Positions 1 through 10,304 of a stretch of DNA of 64,000 nt are shown here, piece after piece. The position numbers were made by a program, and so were the translations under genes. The first letter of the stretch is position 1; each line of letters starts with the position of its first letter. The notes beneath the pieces were generated by a model that saw only the letters and a list, made by a program, of their open reading frames with translations, ran no database searches and was not told the DNA's origin. The stretch lies in NCBI GenBank assembly GCA_023439305.1, contig JAEXOO010000040.1:62001-126000 (forward strand), given 5' to 3'. The stretch comes from Pseudomonadota bacterium. Lineage in GTDB: Bacteria > Pseudomonadota > Gammaproteobacteria > Burkholderiales > Burkholderiaceae_B.

Positions 1-975
1 GAAGGCATCAACGAGCAGGGCGCATTCAGCTCCTGGATCGCTGCGGCCACGTCCTACTCGAACAACAACCGCATCATGATTCCGTTCTTCATCTACTACT
101 CGATGTTCGGGTTCCAGCGCTTCGGCGATCTGGCCTGGGCAGCGGGCGACATGAAGGCACGCGGTTTCGTGCTGGGCGGCACCGCCGGCCGCACCACGCT
201 GAACGGTGAAGGCCTGCAACACGAAGACGGCCATAGCCATATCCAGTCTTCGCTGATCCCCAATTGCGTGTCCTACGACCCCACCTTCGCTCACGAAGTG
301 GCTGTCATCATGCAAAATGGCCTGAAGCGCATGGTCGAAGACCAGGAAGACGTGTACTACTACGTCACCCTGATGAACGAAAACTACGCTCAGCCCGGTC
401 TGGTCGAAGGCGACGTGGACGGCATCCTGCGCGGCATGTACAAGTTCAAGTCGGTCGGCGAAGGCAGCAAGCTGCGCGTCCAACTGATGGGCTCGGGCAC
501 GATTCTGCGCGAAGTCATCGCCGCACAGGAACTGCTGGAAAAAGACTGGGGCATCGGCTCCGACGTCTGGAGCGTCACCAGCTTCACCGAACTGCGCCGC
601 GACGGCCTGGATTGCGAGCGCACCGCGTTGCTCAATCCCGAAGGCAAGGACCTGCCGGTTCCTTACGTCACCTCCAAGCTGCAAGGCACCGACGGCCCCA
701 TCGTGGTCTCTACCGACTACATCAAGGCCTTTGGCGACCAGATCCGTCCGTTCGTTCCCAAGGATCGTACGTTCAAGGTTCTGGGCACCGACGGCTTCGG
801 TCGCTCCGACTTCCGTTCCAAGCTGCGCGAGCACTTCGAGGTCAATCGTCATTTCGTGGTTCTGGCTGCGCTGCGCGCCCTGGCTGAAGAAGGCAAAATC
901 CCCTTCAGCAAGGCATCCGAAGCGATCGCCAAGTACGGCATCAATCCTGCCAAGGCCAACCCGCACCACGCATAA
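1..975 (+). CDS. aceE: Pyruvate dehydrogenase E1 component, 3' part (partial)
   Basis: This is the C-terminal part of the homodimeric, thiamine diphosphate-dependent E1 subunit, which decarboxylates pyruvate and passes the acetyl group to the lipoyl arms of E2. The frame is open from the first base of the window, so the gene starts upstream; about 324 codons are visible. Segments such as GFGRSDFRSKLREHFEV and the Tyr/Asn-rich stretch near the start are typical of AceE rather than of the heterodimeric alpha/beta E1. It ends 11 bp before aceF and forms an operon with aceF and lpdA. The family and the context agree, so the call is firm; only the missing N-terminal domain cannot be assessed. Confidence 0.95.
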   Translation, partial: EGINEQGAFSSWIAAATSYSNNNRIMIPFFIYYSMFGFQRFGDLAWAAGDMKARGFVLGGTAGRTTLNGEGLQHEDGHSHIQSSLIPNCVSYDPTFAHEVAVIMQNGLKRMVEDQEDVYYYVTLMNENYAQPGLVEGDVDGILRGMYKFKSVGEGSKLRVQLMGSGTILREVIAAQELLEKDWGIGSDVWSVTSFTELRRDGLDCERTALLNPEGKDLPVPYVTSKLQGTDGPIVVSTDYIKAFGDQIRPFVPKDRTFKVLGTDGFGRSDFRSKLREHFEVNRHFVVLAALRALAEEGKIPFSKASEAIAKYGINPAKANPHHA

Positions 976-986
976 GGGACTGCACC

Positions 987-2675
987 ATGAGCAATATCAT
1001 TCAAGTCAAAATCCCGGACATCGGTGCTGACGACGCGGTCGACGTCATCGAAATCCTGGTCAACGAAGGCGACACCATCGAAGTGGAGCAGAGCCTGATC
1101 ACGGTGGAGTCCGACAAGGCCTCCATGGAGATCCCGTCCTCGCACGCCGGTGTGGTCAAGGCCATCAAGGTCAAGTTGGGCGACAAGGTCAAGGAAGGCA
1201 GCATCGTGCTGGAACTGGAAGCGGCCGACGTCGCCCAGGCCGCCCCTGCCGCCGAACCGGCCGAGGCTGAAGCGCCCAAGGCTGAAGCTGCTGCGGCAGC
1301 GCCAGCCGCTGCCCCTGCTGCGGCCCCGGCCGCCGCCGGCGGCGAGCAGAAAGTCACGGTGCAAGTGCCCGATATCGGCGATGCCCGTGACGTGGACGTG
1401 ATCGAGATCATGGTCAACGTGGGCGACACCGTCGAGGCCGACCAAAGCCTGATCACGGTGGAATCCGACAAGGCCTCCATGGAAGTGCCTTCGTCGCATG
1501 CCGGCGTGGTCACCGCCATCAAGGTCAAGCTGGGCGATAAAGTCAGCCAAGGCAGCGACATCCTGGAACTGACAGTGCAGGGTGCGGCTCCTGCCGCTGC
1601 GCCGGCCAAGCAGGAACAGGCAGCGCCCGCCGCCGCTCCCGCCGCTGCGCCTGCGCCCGCCGCCTCGTCGTCGGTCGTGACGGGTGCCGGCGCACCCGCT
1701 CCGGCCCGCGTTTCCCCGACGGCAGCCTTTGCCGAGGCCGACGTGCCTTTGCGCAATCTGCCCCATGCTTCGCCTAGCGTACGCAAGTTCGCTCGCGAAC
1801 TGGGCGTGGACCTGGGCCGCGTGCACGGTTCGGGTGAAAAAGGTCGCATCACGGCCGATGACGTGCGCATCTTCGTGAAGCAGGCCTTGGCCGGCGGCGC
1901 CGCTCCCGTCACGGCTGCGGGCACCGCTGCCCAGGTGGGCGGTCTGGATGTGCTGGCGTGGCCCAAGGTGGACTTTGCCAAGTTCGGTCCGGTGGAAGCC
2001 AAGCCGCTGTCGCGCATCAAGAAGATCTCTGGCGCCAACCTGCATCGCAACTGGGTCATGATTCCTCATGTCACCAACAACGATCTGGCCGACATCACGG
2101 GCCTGGAAGCCCTGCGCAAAGAACTGAACGAAGAATTCAAGAAGTCGGGCGCCCGCGTCACCATGCTGGCCTTCGTGATCAAGGCCGCCGTGGCTGCGCT
2201 CAAGAAATTCCCCGAGTTCAACGCCTCGCTGGATGGCGACAACCTGGTGCTCAAGCAGTACTACCACATCGGTTTTGCGGCCGACACCCCGAACGGCCTG
2301 GTCGTTCCCGTGATCCGCGACGCCGACAAGAAAGGCATTCTGGATATCGCCCGTGAAACCGGCGAACTGGCTGCGGCTGCCCGTGACGGCAAGCTGACGG
2401 CAGCCCAGATGCAGGGCGGCTGCTTCACGATCTCGTCCCTGGGCGGCATCGGCGGAACCGACTTCACCCCCATCATCAACGCTCCTGAAGTGGCGATCCT
2501 GGGTCTGTCGCGTTCGAGCATTCAGCCGGTATGGAACGGCACGGAATTCGAGCCGCGCCTGATGCTGCCTCTGTCGCTGTCTTACGACCACCGCGTCATC
2601 GACGGCGCCTCCGCTGCCCGCTTCAATGCCTTCCTGGCAACGATGCTGGCCGACTTCCGCCGCATCGCGCTGTAA
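987..2675 (+). CDS. aceF: Dihydrolipoamide acetyltransferase, E2 of pyruvate dehydrogenase
   Basis: E2 core of the pyruvate dehydrogenase complex: it transfers acetyl from lipoyl to CoA in the cytoplasm. The 562-residue protein has two lipoyl domains, with lipoylation lysines in VESDKAS at about K44 and K162. Ala/Pro-rich flexible linkers separate them, followed by a peripheral subunit-binding domain (about 255-290, with ASPSVRKFARELGVDL). The C-terminal catalytic domain carries SYDHRVIDGA, with the active histidine near residue 535. The ATG is preceded by a purine-rich stretch and lies 11 bp after aceE. The lpdA gene follows after 9 bp. Two lipoyl domains fit betaproteobacterial E2 proteins; E. 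coli has three. Confidence 0.97.
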   Translation: MSNIIQVKIPDIGADDAVDVIEILVNEGDTIEVEQSLITVESDKASMEIPSSHAGVVKAIKVKLGDKVKEGSIVLELEAADVAQAAPAAEPAEAEAPKAEAAAAAPAAAPAAAPAAAGGEQKVTVQVPDIGDARDVDVIEIMVNVGDTVEADQSLITVESDKASMEVPSSHAGVVTAIKVKLGDKVSQGSDILELTVQGAAPAAAPAKQEQAAPAAAPAAAPAPAASSSVVTGAGAPAPARVSPTAAFAEADVPLRNLPHASPSVRKFARELGVDLGRVHGSGEKGRITADDVRIFVKQALAGGAAPVTAAGTAAQVGGLDVLAWPKVDFAKFGPVEAKPLSRIKKISGANLHRNWVMIPHVTNNDLADITGLEALRKELNEEFKKSGARVTMLAFVIKAAVAALKKFPEFNASLDGDNLVLKQYYHIGFAADTPNGLVVPVIRDADKKGILDIARETGELAAAARDGKLTAAQMQGGCFTISSLGGIGGTDFTPIINAPEVAILGLSRSSIQPVWNGTEFEPRLMLPLSLSYDHRVIDGASAARFNAFLATMLADFRRIAL

Positions 2676-2684
2676 GGAGCTCTT

Positions 2685-4463
2685 ATGAGTCTGATTGATC
2701 TGATCGTACCGGACATCGGCGATATCGACGAAGTCGATGTCATCGAAGTTCTCGTGCAGGTGGGCGACACCATTGATGCCGAGCAGAGCCTGATCACCGT
2801 AGAGTCCGACAAGGCCTCCATGGAAATCCCCGCCTCGCAGGGCGGGGTGGTCAAGGAAGTGCTGGTCAAGGTGGGCGATAAAGTGTCCCAAGGCACGGCC
2901 GTGGTGAAAGTGGAAGCCGCCGCAGCTGCAGCCGCTGCGCCTGCTGCCGCAGCACCGGCCGCCAAGCAGGAAGCGCCCAAGGCGGCGCCGGCTGCTGCCC
3001 CGGCTGCCGCTGCGCCAGCGCCCCAGGCCGCCAGCCATCAAGGCGGCTCGGACGACTCCGTGGACGTGGTCGTGCTGGGCGCAGGCCCCGGCGGCTACAA
3101 CGCGGCCTTCCGTGCTGCTGACCTGGGTCTGAAAGTCGCCCTGGTCGAGCGCTACAGCACCCTGGGCGGTGTTTGCCTGAATGTGGGTTGTATTCCTTCC
3201 AAGGCGCTGCTGCACACCGTGGCCGTCTACGAAGAAGCCAAGTCGCTGGCGTCGCACGGTATCAAGTTCGGCGAAGCCGAAATCGATATCGACGCTTTGC
3301 GCGACTACAAGAACAAGGTCATCGGCAAGCTGACCGGCGGCCTGGCCGGCATGGCCAAGGGCCGCAAGGTGCAGGTCGTGGTTGGCAACGGCCAGTTCCT
3401 GGATCCGAATCACATCGAAGTGACCGCCAACGACGGCACCAAGAAGGTGATCAAGTTCGGCTCGGCCATCATCGCCGCGGGCAGCCAGTCGGTTAAGCTG
3501 CCGTTCCTGCCGGATGATCCGCGCGTGGTGGATTCCACCGGCGCGCTGGAACTCAAGTCCGTGCCCAAGCGCATGCTGATCGTGGGCGGCGGCATCATCG
3601 GCCTGGAAATGGGCACGGTGTACTCGGCCCTGGGCGCTCGCCTGGACGTGGTGGAAATGCAGACGGGCCTGATGCCCGGCGCTGACCGCGACGTGGTCAA
3701 GGTGTGGGAGAAGATGAACAAGCATCGCTTCGACCACATGATGCTGGAAACCCGCACGGTCGGCGCGGAAGCCCGCGAAGACGGCATCTGGGTAACCTTC
3801 GAAGGCAAGAACGCTCCGGCCGAGCCGCAGCGCTACGACCTGGTTCTGCAGGCCGTGGGTCGCTCGCCCAACGGCAAGAAGATCGGCGCCGAAAAGGCGG
3901 GCGTGCAAGTCACGGACCGCGGCTTCATCGACGTCGACAAGCAGCAGCGTACCAATGTGCCGCACATCTACGCCATCGGCGACATCGTGGGCCAGCCCAT
4001 GCTGGCGCACAAGGCCGAACACGAAGCGCACGTGGCGGCAGAAGTCATCGCCGGCCAGAAGGCCTTCTTCGATGCCCGTGTGATTCCGTCGGTGGCCTAC
4101 ACCGATCCTGAAATCGCGTGGGTCGGCCTGACGGAAGACCAGGCCAAGAAGGACGGCATCAAGGTCGAGAAGGGCGTGTTCCCCTGGGCGGCCTCGGGTC
4201 GTGCCATTGCGAACAATCGCGACGAAGGCTTCACCAAGGTGCTGTTCGATGCCGAAACGCATCGTATCCTGGGTGGCGGCATCGTGGGCACCAACGCCGG
4301 CGAGCTGATCGGCGAACTGGTTCTGGCGATCGAGATGGGCGTCGATCCGGTGGATCTGGCCAAGTCCATCCACCCGCACCCCACGCTGTGCGAATCGGTC
4401 GGCAAGGCTGCCGCCGTGGCCGAAGGCACGTGCACGGACTTGCCTCCCGCACGTCGCAAGTAA
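2685..4463 (+). CDS. lpdA: Dihydrolipoamide dehydrogenase with N-terminal lipoyl domain (E3)
   Basis: FAD-dependent E3 that reoxidises the dihydrolipoyl arms of E2 with NAD+. At 592 residues it is about 120 longer than ordinary E3. The extra part is an N-terminal lipoyl domain (residues 1-80, VESDKAS lysine near K43) joined by an Ala/Pro linker of about 40 residues. The body has the FAD-binding GAGPGGYNAA, the redox disulfide in GGVCLNVGCIPSK (about C164/C169), an NAD site GGGIIGLEMG and a C-terminal HPHPT with the active histidine. An RBS (AGGAGC) precedes the ATG. The lipoyl-fused E3 is known from Ralstonia and Neisseria PDH operons. A terminator follows at 4502-4538. Confidence 0.97.
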   Translation: MSLIDLIVPDIGDIDEVDVIEVLVQVGDTIDAEQSLITVESDKASMEIPASQGGVVKEVLVKVGDKVSQGTAVVKVEAAAAAAAAPAAAAPAAKQEAPKAAPAAAPAAAAPAPQAASHQGGSDDSVDVVVLGAGPGGYNAAFRAADLGLKVALVERYSTLGGVCLNVGCIPSKALLHTVAVYEEAKSLASHGIKFGEAEIDIDALRDYKNKVIGKLTGGLAGMAKGRKVQVVVGNGQFLDPNHIEVTANDGTKKVIKFGSAIIAAGSQSVKLPFLPDDPRVVDSTGALELKSVPKRMLIVGGGIIGLEMGTVYSALGARLDVVEMQTGLMPGADRDVVKVWEKMNKHRFDHMMLETRTVGAEAREDGIWVTFEGKNAPAEPQRYDLVLQAVGRSPNGKKIGAEKAGVQVTDRGFIDVDKQQRTNVPHIYAIGDIVGQPMLAHKAEHEAHVAAEVIAGQKAFFDARVIPSVAYTDPEIAWVGLTEDQAKKDGIKVEKGVFPWAASGRAIANNRDEGFTKVLFDAETHRILGGGIVGTNAGELIGELVLAIEMGVDPVDLAKSIHPHPTLCESVGKAAAVAEGTCTDLPPARRK

Positions 4464-4472
4464 TACCCATGG

Positions 4473-4492
4473 GCGCCTTGCATGCAAGGCGC
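4473..4492. repeat. Perfect 20-bp palindrome after lpdA
   Basis: GCGCCTTGCATGCAAGGCGC is self-complementary and lies 9 bp after the lpdA stop. It would form a hairpin in the lpdA 3' end just upstream of the terminator. It may stabilise the mRNA end; that role is an inference. Confidence 0.6.
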
Positions 4493-4501
4493 ACCGGGCC
4501 G

Positions 4502-4538
4502 ACGGCAGGTGCTATCATCAGCGCCTGCCGTTTTTTTT
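4502..4538 (+). terminator. Rho-independent terminator of the aceEF-lpdA operon
   Basis: Arms ACGGCAGG and CCTGCCGT enclose a 14-nt loop, and a run of eight T (4531-4538) follows. It sits only 13 bp before the folC ATG. The loop contains TATCAT, which could serve as a -10 element for folC, but this is a guess. Confidence 0.85.
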
Positions 4539-4551
4539 GTGGATTTCTGTC

Positions 4552-5943
4552 ATGTCTAGTCCTGTTCTGAACGCCGGCTCTGCGCTGTCCGATTGGCTCT
4601 CCTACCTGGAAACATTGCATCCGTCAGCGATCGACATGGGCCAGGCGCGCATCCGCGAAGTGGCAGAACGTCTGGGCGTGAAGATAGACGGCGTGGTCAT
4701 CACGGTCGGCGGCACCAACGGCAAGGGCTCGACCTGCGCCATGCTGGAAGCCATCTTGCTGGCAGGCGGATACAAGGTCGGCGTGTACGCGTCGCCGCAT
4801 CTGGTGCGTTACAACGAGCGCATCCGCCTGAACGGAGAACTGGCCGCAGACGAGCAGATCACCGCGCAATTTGCGCGTATCGACCAGGCGCGCGGTGACA
4901 TCTCCCTGACCTATTTCGAGTTCTCCACCCTGGCTGCGCTCTTGCTGTTCCAGGAGCAGCGCGTGGATGCGGCAGTGCTGGAAGTCGGGTTGGGCGGCCG
5001 CCTGGATGCCGTCAATATCATCGATTCGGACTGCGCCATCATTACCAGCGTGGATATCGATCACGCCGAATATCTGGGCGACACCCGCGAGAAAATCGGC
5101 TGGGAAAAAGCGCATATTTTCCGCCCGGGCTGCCCAGCCATCTGCGCCGACCCCGTGCCGCCTCAGACATTGATCGATTACGCACACGAGATCGGGGCGC
5201 AGCTTTGGCTGTTCGGCAAGGATTTCAATTATTCGGGCGACCGTCAGCAGTGGGCCTATGGCGGTCGCGGGCAGCGCCGCGCGGGCCTGGCCTATCCCGC
5301 CCTGCGCGGCGCCAACCAGTTACTGAATGCGTCGGCGGCGCTGGCAGCGTTGGAGTCTCTGCGGCCGCGTCTGGCCGTACCGGCCCAGGCTGTCCGTGAA
5401 GGATTGCTGCGCGCCAATGTACCCGGCCGCTTCCAGATTCAGCCCGGCGTGCCCTGCGTGGTCTTCGATGTGGCGCATAATCCGCATGCGGCGGCGGCGC
5501 TGGCGCAGAATCTGGACAATATGCCGCCGTATGCCAAGACCATTGCCGTGCTCGGCATGTACAAGGACAAGGATGTCGACGGCGTCATCGCCCGTCTGGC
5601 GGGACGCATTGATCATTGGATGTGCGCCGGACTGGAAGGTCCACGCGGCTTGAGCGGCGACGATCTGGCAGCCCATGTGCGCGCCGTGCTGACCCAGCAT
5701 CCGCGCCAGCCCGAGGTGGCGGAACCGGCGCAGGAAGATTCGGCACATCGCCCGGGAGTACGGCCGGCTGCGCGCAATCCTGTCGTAAAGCCGCCAGCGG
5801 TCGTATCCGGTTACAACAGTCCTGCGCAGGCCTATGAAGCGGCTCGAAAAGAGGCGGGCGACAATGATAGAATTGTGGTGTTTGGCTCGTTTGCAACCGT
5901 AGGCCCGATACTTGAGGCCGCAAACGATCGCTCATCCTCCTGA
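4552..5943 (+). CDS. folC: Bifunctional folylpolyglutamate/dihydrofolate synthase
   Basis: Mur-ligase family enzyme that adds glutamate to dihydropteroate and to tetrahydrofolates. The 463-residue protein has the P-loop GGTNGKGSTCAML (about residues 52-64) and a folate-binding region with SPHLVRYNERIR. It also has the second-domain motif DVAHNPHAA. I chose the ATG at 4552 over the in-frame TTG at 4537 because the latter lies inside the T-run of the terminator. Near the C-terminus (about 390-425) there is a Pro/Arg/Ala-rich low-complexity stretch just before the final Rossmann strand. The SPOR-domain gene begins 37 bp downstream, as in many proteobacteria (folC-dedD-cvpA-purF). Confidence 0.95.
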   Translation: MSSPVLNAGSALSDWLSYLETLHPSAIDMGQARIREVAERLGVKIDGVVITVGGTNGKGSTCAMLEAILLAGGYKVGVYASPHLVRYNERIRLNGELAADEQITAQFARIDQARGDISLTYFEFSTLAALLLFQEQRVDAAVLEVGLGGRLDAVNIIDSDCAIITSVDIDHAEYLGDTREKIGWEKAHIFRPGCPAICADPVPPQTLIDYAHEIGAQLWLFGKDFNYSGDRQQWAYGGRGQRRAGLAYPALRGANQLLNASAALAALESLRPRLAVPAQAVREGLLRANVPGRFQIQPGVPCVVFDVAHNPHAAAALAQNLDNMPPYAKTIAVLGMYKDKDVDGVIARLAGRIDHWMCAGLEGPRGLSGDDLAAHVRAVLTQHPRQPEVAEPAQEDSAHRPGVRPAARNPVVKPPAVVSGYNSPAQAYEAARKEAGDNDRIVVFGSFATVGPILEAANDRSSS

Positions 5944-5980
5944 TCGTCCGCAAGGCAGTCCACTACATAGGTTAGGGTTC

Positions 5981-6832
5981 ATGGGTTTTTTCTCACGTAA
6001 CGATGCTTCCTCGTCGTCGGGTCGCCGCGGCGCGTCCTCCAGTGATTCGCAGTTGTCAGAGCTGCGCAGCCGGGCTCGCCGCCGTCTGATTGGCGCTCTC
6101 GCGCTGGTCCTGGCCGTTGTGGTGGTCGTGCCCATGCTGACCGTGGACAAATCCACGCCCGAGCCGGAACCTTCGCTGGCCATGGGGCCGTTAGGCCAGA
6201 CAACGGCGCCGGTTCAGCCTTCGCGCCCTGGCGAACTGATCGTCGAAGAGGGCTCCCAGCCCCCGGCCCTGATTCAGCCCGAGCCCCCTTTGGTGGCCGA
6301 CTCCGGTTCCAGCGGTACGGTTGAAACCGTCCAGAATCCTGGCCTGGGCGCTGATCCGGCCCATGTTGCCCCGCCTGCCGAGCCCGTGCGCACCGAGCCG
6401 CCTCGCGTCGAACCCCCCAAGCCGGCAGAAAAACCCAAACCGGTCGAAAAACCCAAGCCCAGCACGCCGCCCGCCAGCCAGAGTAATGGTGGCAAGCGTA
6501 CCGACGACGGCTCTTACGCTCTGGCCCTGCTCGAAGGCCGCGTGCCCGATACGCCGGCCCCCGCTGCGCGCACGCCGTCCAAGCCGGCCGCTCAGCAAGG
6601 CAGCTTCACGCTGCAGATCCTAGCCGTATCCAACGAAGGCGATGCGCGCTCACGTCGCGAGCAGCTTGTGTCGTCCGGCGTCACCAATGCATATGTAGAA
6701 ACCGCCCAGTCCGGCGGAAAATCGACCTATCGTCTTCGTGTGGGTCCGTTCCCCACGCGTGAAGCGGCCCAGGCTGCTCAGACTCGCCTGCGTTCCCTGG
6801 GTTACGAGAACAGCTTCATTTCGGCTAAGTGA
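5981..6832 (+). CDS. dedD: SPOR-domain cell-division protein (DedD-like)
   Basis: Inner-membrane protein whose SPOR domain is expected to bind denuded septal peptidoglycan. The 283 residues begin with a short cytoplasmic part rich in Ser and Arg. One transmembrane helix follows (about residues 37-55, LIGALALVLAVVVVVPML), then a long Pro/Glu/Lys periplasmic linker with KPKPVEKPKP-type repeats. A C-terminal SPOR domain (about 208-283) starts at GSFTLQILAVSNE. The ATG at 5981 is the start; the in-frame codon further upstream lies inside folC. The stop overlaps the cvpA start codon by 4 bp (GTGA), so translation is probably coupled. The symbol rests on position and architecture. Confidence 0.85.
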   Translation: MGFFSRNDASSSSGRRGASSSDSQLSELRSRARRRLIGALALVLAVVVVVPMLTVDKSTPEPEPSLAMGPLGQTTAPVQPSRPGELIVEEGSQPPALIQPEPPLVADSGSSGTVETVQNPGLGADPAHVAPPAEPVRTEPPRVEPPKPAEKPKPVEKPKPSTPPASQSNGGKRTDDGSYALALLEGRVPDTPAPAARTPSKPAAQQGSFTLQILAVSNEGDARSRREQLVSSGVTNAYVETAQSGGKSTYRLRVGPFPTREAAQAAQTRLRSLGYENSFISAK

Positions 6833-7317
6833 CCAGCTTCGACTATATCGTCCTTGCCGTCATCGGCGTATCGGGCCTGCTGGGCCTGATACGCGGCTTG
6901 ATCAAGGAAGTGCTGTCGCTGACCGCCTATCTGCTGGCCTTCATGGCCGCGATCTGGTGGGGGCCCCGCACATCAGGCTGGATACAAGTCTGGATCGAAA
7001 ACGGCTTATTGCGTACTGCCCTGGCGTACGGAGCCGTTTTTTTTGTGGTGTTGCTGCTGATTGGTTTGCTGAACATGCTGCTGGCCACGCTGATCGAACA
7101 AACCGGACTGACCCCGGCTGATCACGGCCTAGGCGGGCTGTTCGGCTTGGCTCGCGGGGTGTTGCTGGTGCTGATTCTGGTCATTCTGGCCGGGCACACC
7201 GAACTGCCCAAGGAGCCCTGGTGGGAGCAGGCCAAGCTGGCCGACCCGGCCATAAGGGCAGTCCAATCCATCAAGGCCATGCTGCCGCCGTCCTTGGCAG
7301 AATGGCTGCCTTATTGA
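6829..7317 (+). CDS. cvpA: CvpA family membrane protein
   Basis: Small inner-membrane protein named for colicin V production in E. coli; its precise role is unsettled. The 162 residues hold four predicted hydrophobic helices: about 3-20, 28-46, 63-88 and 100-124. The N-terminal FDYIVLAVIGVSGLLGLIRG is typical of the family. Translation starts at GTG 6829, overlapping the TGA of the SPOR gene. The purF gene follows after 23 bp, the standard cvpA-purF pair of proteobacteria. No unusual feature was seen. Confidence 0.93.
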   Translation: MTSFDYIVLAVIGVSGLLGLIRGLIKEVLSLTAYLLAFMAAIWWGPRTSGWIQVWIENGLLRTALAYGAVFFVVLLLIGLLNMLLATLIEQTGLTPADHGLGGLFGLARGVLLVLILVILAGHTELPKEPWWEQAKLADPAIRAVQSIKAMLPPSLAEWLPY

Positions 7318-7340
7318 GAACACACTAACGGGAACCAATC

Positions 7341-8825
<1,485 letters not shown>

Positions 8826-8869
8826 TCAGTCTGCCGCAGCCGTGTCGCTAGGACACGGTTTTGTTTAGA

Positions 8870-8904
8870 AATGCCAGTCAGCCACCCGCTGACTGGCATT
8901 TTCT
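8870..8904 (+). terminator. Terminator after purF
   Basis: Arms AATGCCAGTCAGC (8870-8882) and GCTGACTGGCATT (8888-8900) are perfectly complementary around a 5-nt loop. TTTCT follows. Confidence 0.8.
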
Positions 8905-8937
8905 ATTGGTGTTGCAGGTCCGTTTCTAAGGAGCAAT

Positions 8938-8965
8938 GGAGGACACCCCGAACGGGGTGTCCTCC
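8938..8965. terminator. Strong hairpin between convergent purF and dctM
   Basis: GGAGGACACCCCG (8938-8950) and CGGGGTGTCCTCC (8953-8965) are a perfect 13-bp inverted repeat with only AA between. The U-tract is short on both strands. It lies 38 bp beyond the dctM stop and probably blocks read-through from the minus strand or protects the mRNA end. Confidence 0.6.
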
Positions 8966-9002
8966 TTGTCGACAAAAGTGGCAAATGACCTTGCCTGGCG
9001 CC

Positions 9003-10304
9003 TTACATATGTCCAGGCAGCCACAAAGCCAAGGTAGGGATCAGCAAAATAAGCGCGACGCGAGCGATATCGACGCCAATGAAGGGTAGGACCCCGCGGA
9101 AGATGGTGGTTACGGGAACGTTACGCGCCACGCCATTGATGACAAAGACGTTAATGCCATAGGGTGGAGAGATCAGTCCAATTTCGCACACCATCACGAC
9201 GAGGACACCAAACCAGACTGGGTCAAAGCCCAAGGCGTGCACGGCCGGGAAGACAATAGGCACAAAGATCAGGATAATGGCCATCGTATCGAGGAAACAG
9301 CCCAGCAGAATGAACGCGGCCAAAATGATGACCAGCGTGATTGTTGGGGAAACGGGTAAGGTTGTCAGCATCTCGGCGATGTCCTGAGGAGCCCCTGTCA
9401 TCACCAGAAACTGCCCGAAAATCACGGCGCCTATCAGTATCGTGAACAGCGATGCGCTGATGCGGATGCTCTCGATAAACGCATTGATGATTTTTCGGCG
9501 ATCCAGCCGTCGTTGGCCAACCGCGACCAACAGTGTGGCCGCTGCGCCGGCTCCCGCCGCTTCGGTGGGCGTGAATATCCCTGCATAAATACCGCCGATC
9601 ACTGCAGTGAAGATCAGCATAGCGGGCCAGATTGCCGCGGTTGCGGCCAGCTTTTCCTTGAGTGACAGCTTGCGGCTTAGCGCCGGCATGGCCTGGGGCT
9701 TACGCCAGGCGATGAAAAAGACCATCCCCATGTAAAATAGCACAGCCACAATGCCGGGCACGATGCCGGCCAGAAATAGCTTGCCGATATCGGTTTCGGT
9801 CACAAAGCCATACAAGATAAACGGCACCGAGGGTGGAATCAGAACGCCCAGTGTCCCGCCTGCCGCCACCACGCCGGTGGCATATCGGTCGTCGTACCCC
9901 ATTTGTTTCATTTCCGGCAGCGCCAAGCGGCCCATCGTAGCGGCAGCCGCCACGGACGATCCGCAGATGGCCGAAAAACCCGCACAGGCGCCGATGGTGG
10001 AGATGGCCAGGCCGCCGCGTAAACGCCCGAACCAGGCCGAGGCAGCGCGGTACAGCTCTGTGCTGATGCCGGATTCGCGGGCCAATGCTCCCATCACGAC
10101 AAACAAGGGAACGACAGCGAAGTTCAAGTCGGCGGCGGTTTCCATAGGCGTCAGGGCCAGCACTTTCAAGGCCGCCATACCGCTGGTGCTGAGGGCAAAT
10201 CCCACTACTCCGACTGCAATCAGCGCCAGACCAATGGGAACACGTAGAGCCATCAGGAAAAACGTCGCAATAAACCCGCCTGCTGCTAAAAGGTTGGCGC
10301 TCAT
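9003..10304 (-). CDS. dctM: TRAP transporter large permease subunit (DctM)
   Basis: Large membrane subunit of a tripartite ATP-independent periplasmic transporter, which uses a Na+ gradient to import organic acids. The 433 residues form about 12 hydrophobic helices. They carry family hallmarks such as AVPLFVVMGALARESGI, FTPTEAAGAGA and ISPPYGINVFVINGV. The ATG overlaps the dctQ stop by 4 bp (ATGA). Its solute-binding partner is not adjacent: dctP lies at 14204-15223 in a second transcript. The substrate is unknown; the Rieske oxygenase and aldehyde dehydrogenase nearby suggest an aromatic acid or related compound. Confidence 0.93.
   Translation of the reverse strand: MSANLLAAGGFIATFFLMALRVPIGLALIAVGVVGFALSTSGMAALKVLALTPMETAADLNFAVVPLFVVMGALARESGISTELYRAASAWFGRLRGGLAISTIGACAGFSAICGSSVAAAATMGRLALPEMKQMGYDDRYATGVVAAGGTLGVLIPPSVPFILYGFVTETDIGKLFLAGIVPGIVAVLFYMGMVFFIAWRKPQAMPALSRKLSLKEKLAATAAIWPAMLIFTAVIGGIYAGIFTPTEAAGAGAAATLLVAVGQRRLDRRKIINAFIESIRISASLFTILIGAVIFGQFLVMTGAPQDIAEMLTTLPVSPTITLVIILAAFILLGCFLDTMAIILIFVPIVFPAVHALGFDPVWFGVLVVMVCEIGLISPPYGINVFVINGVARNVPVTTIFRGVLPFIGVDIARVALILLIPTLALWLPGHM

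Noticed and set aside
849..4487. 1212-codon open frame on the minus strand opposite aceF and lpdA
   Set aside because: It mirrors the codon pattern of the lipoyl domains and linkers, has no recognisable domain, and covers three firmly identified genes.
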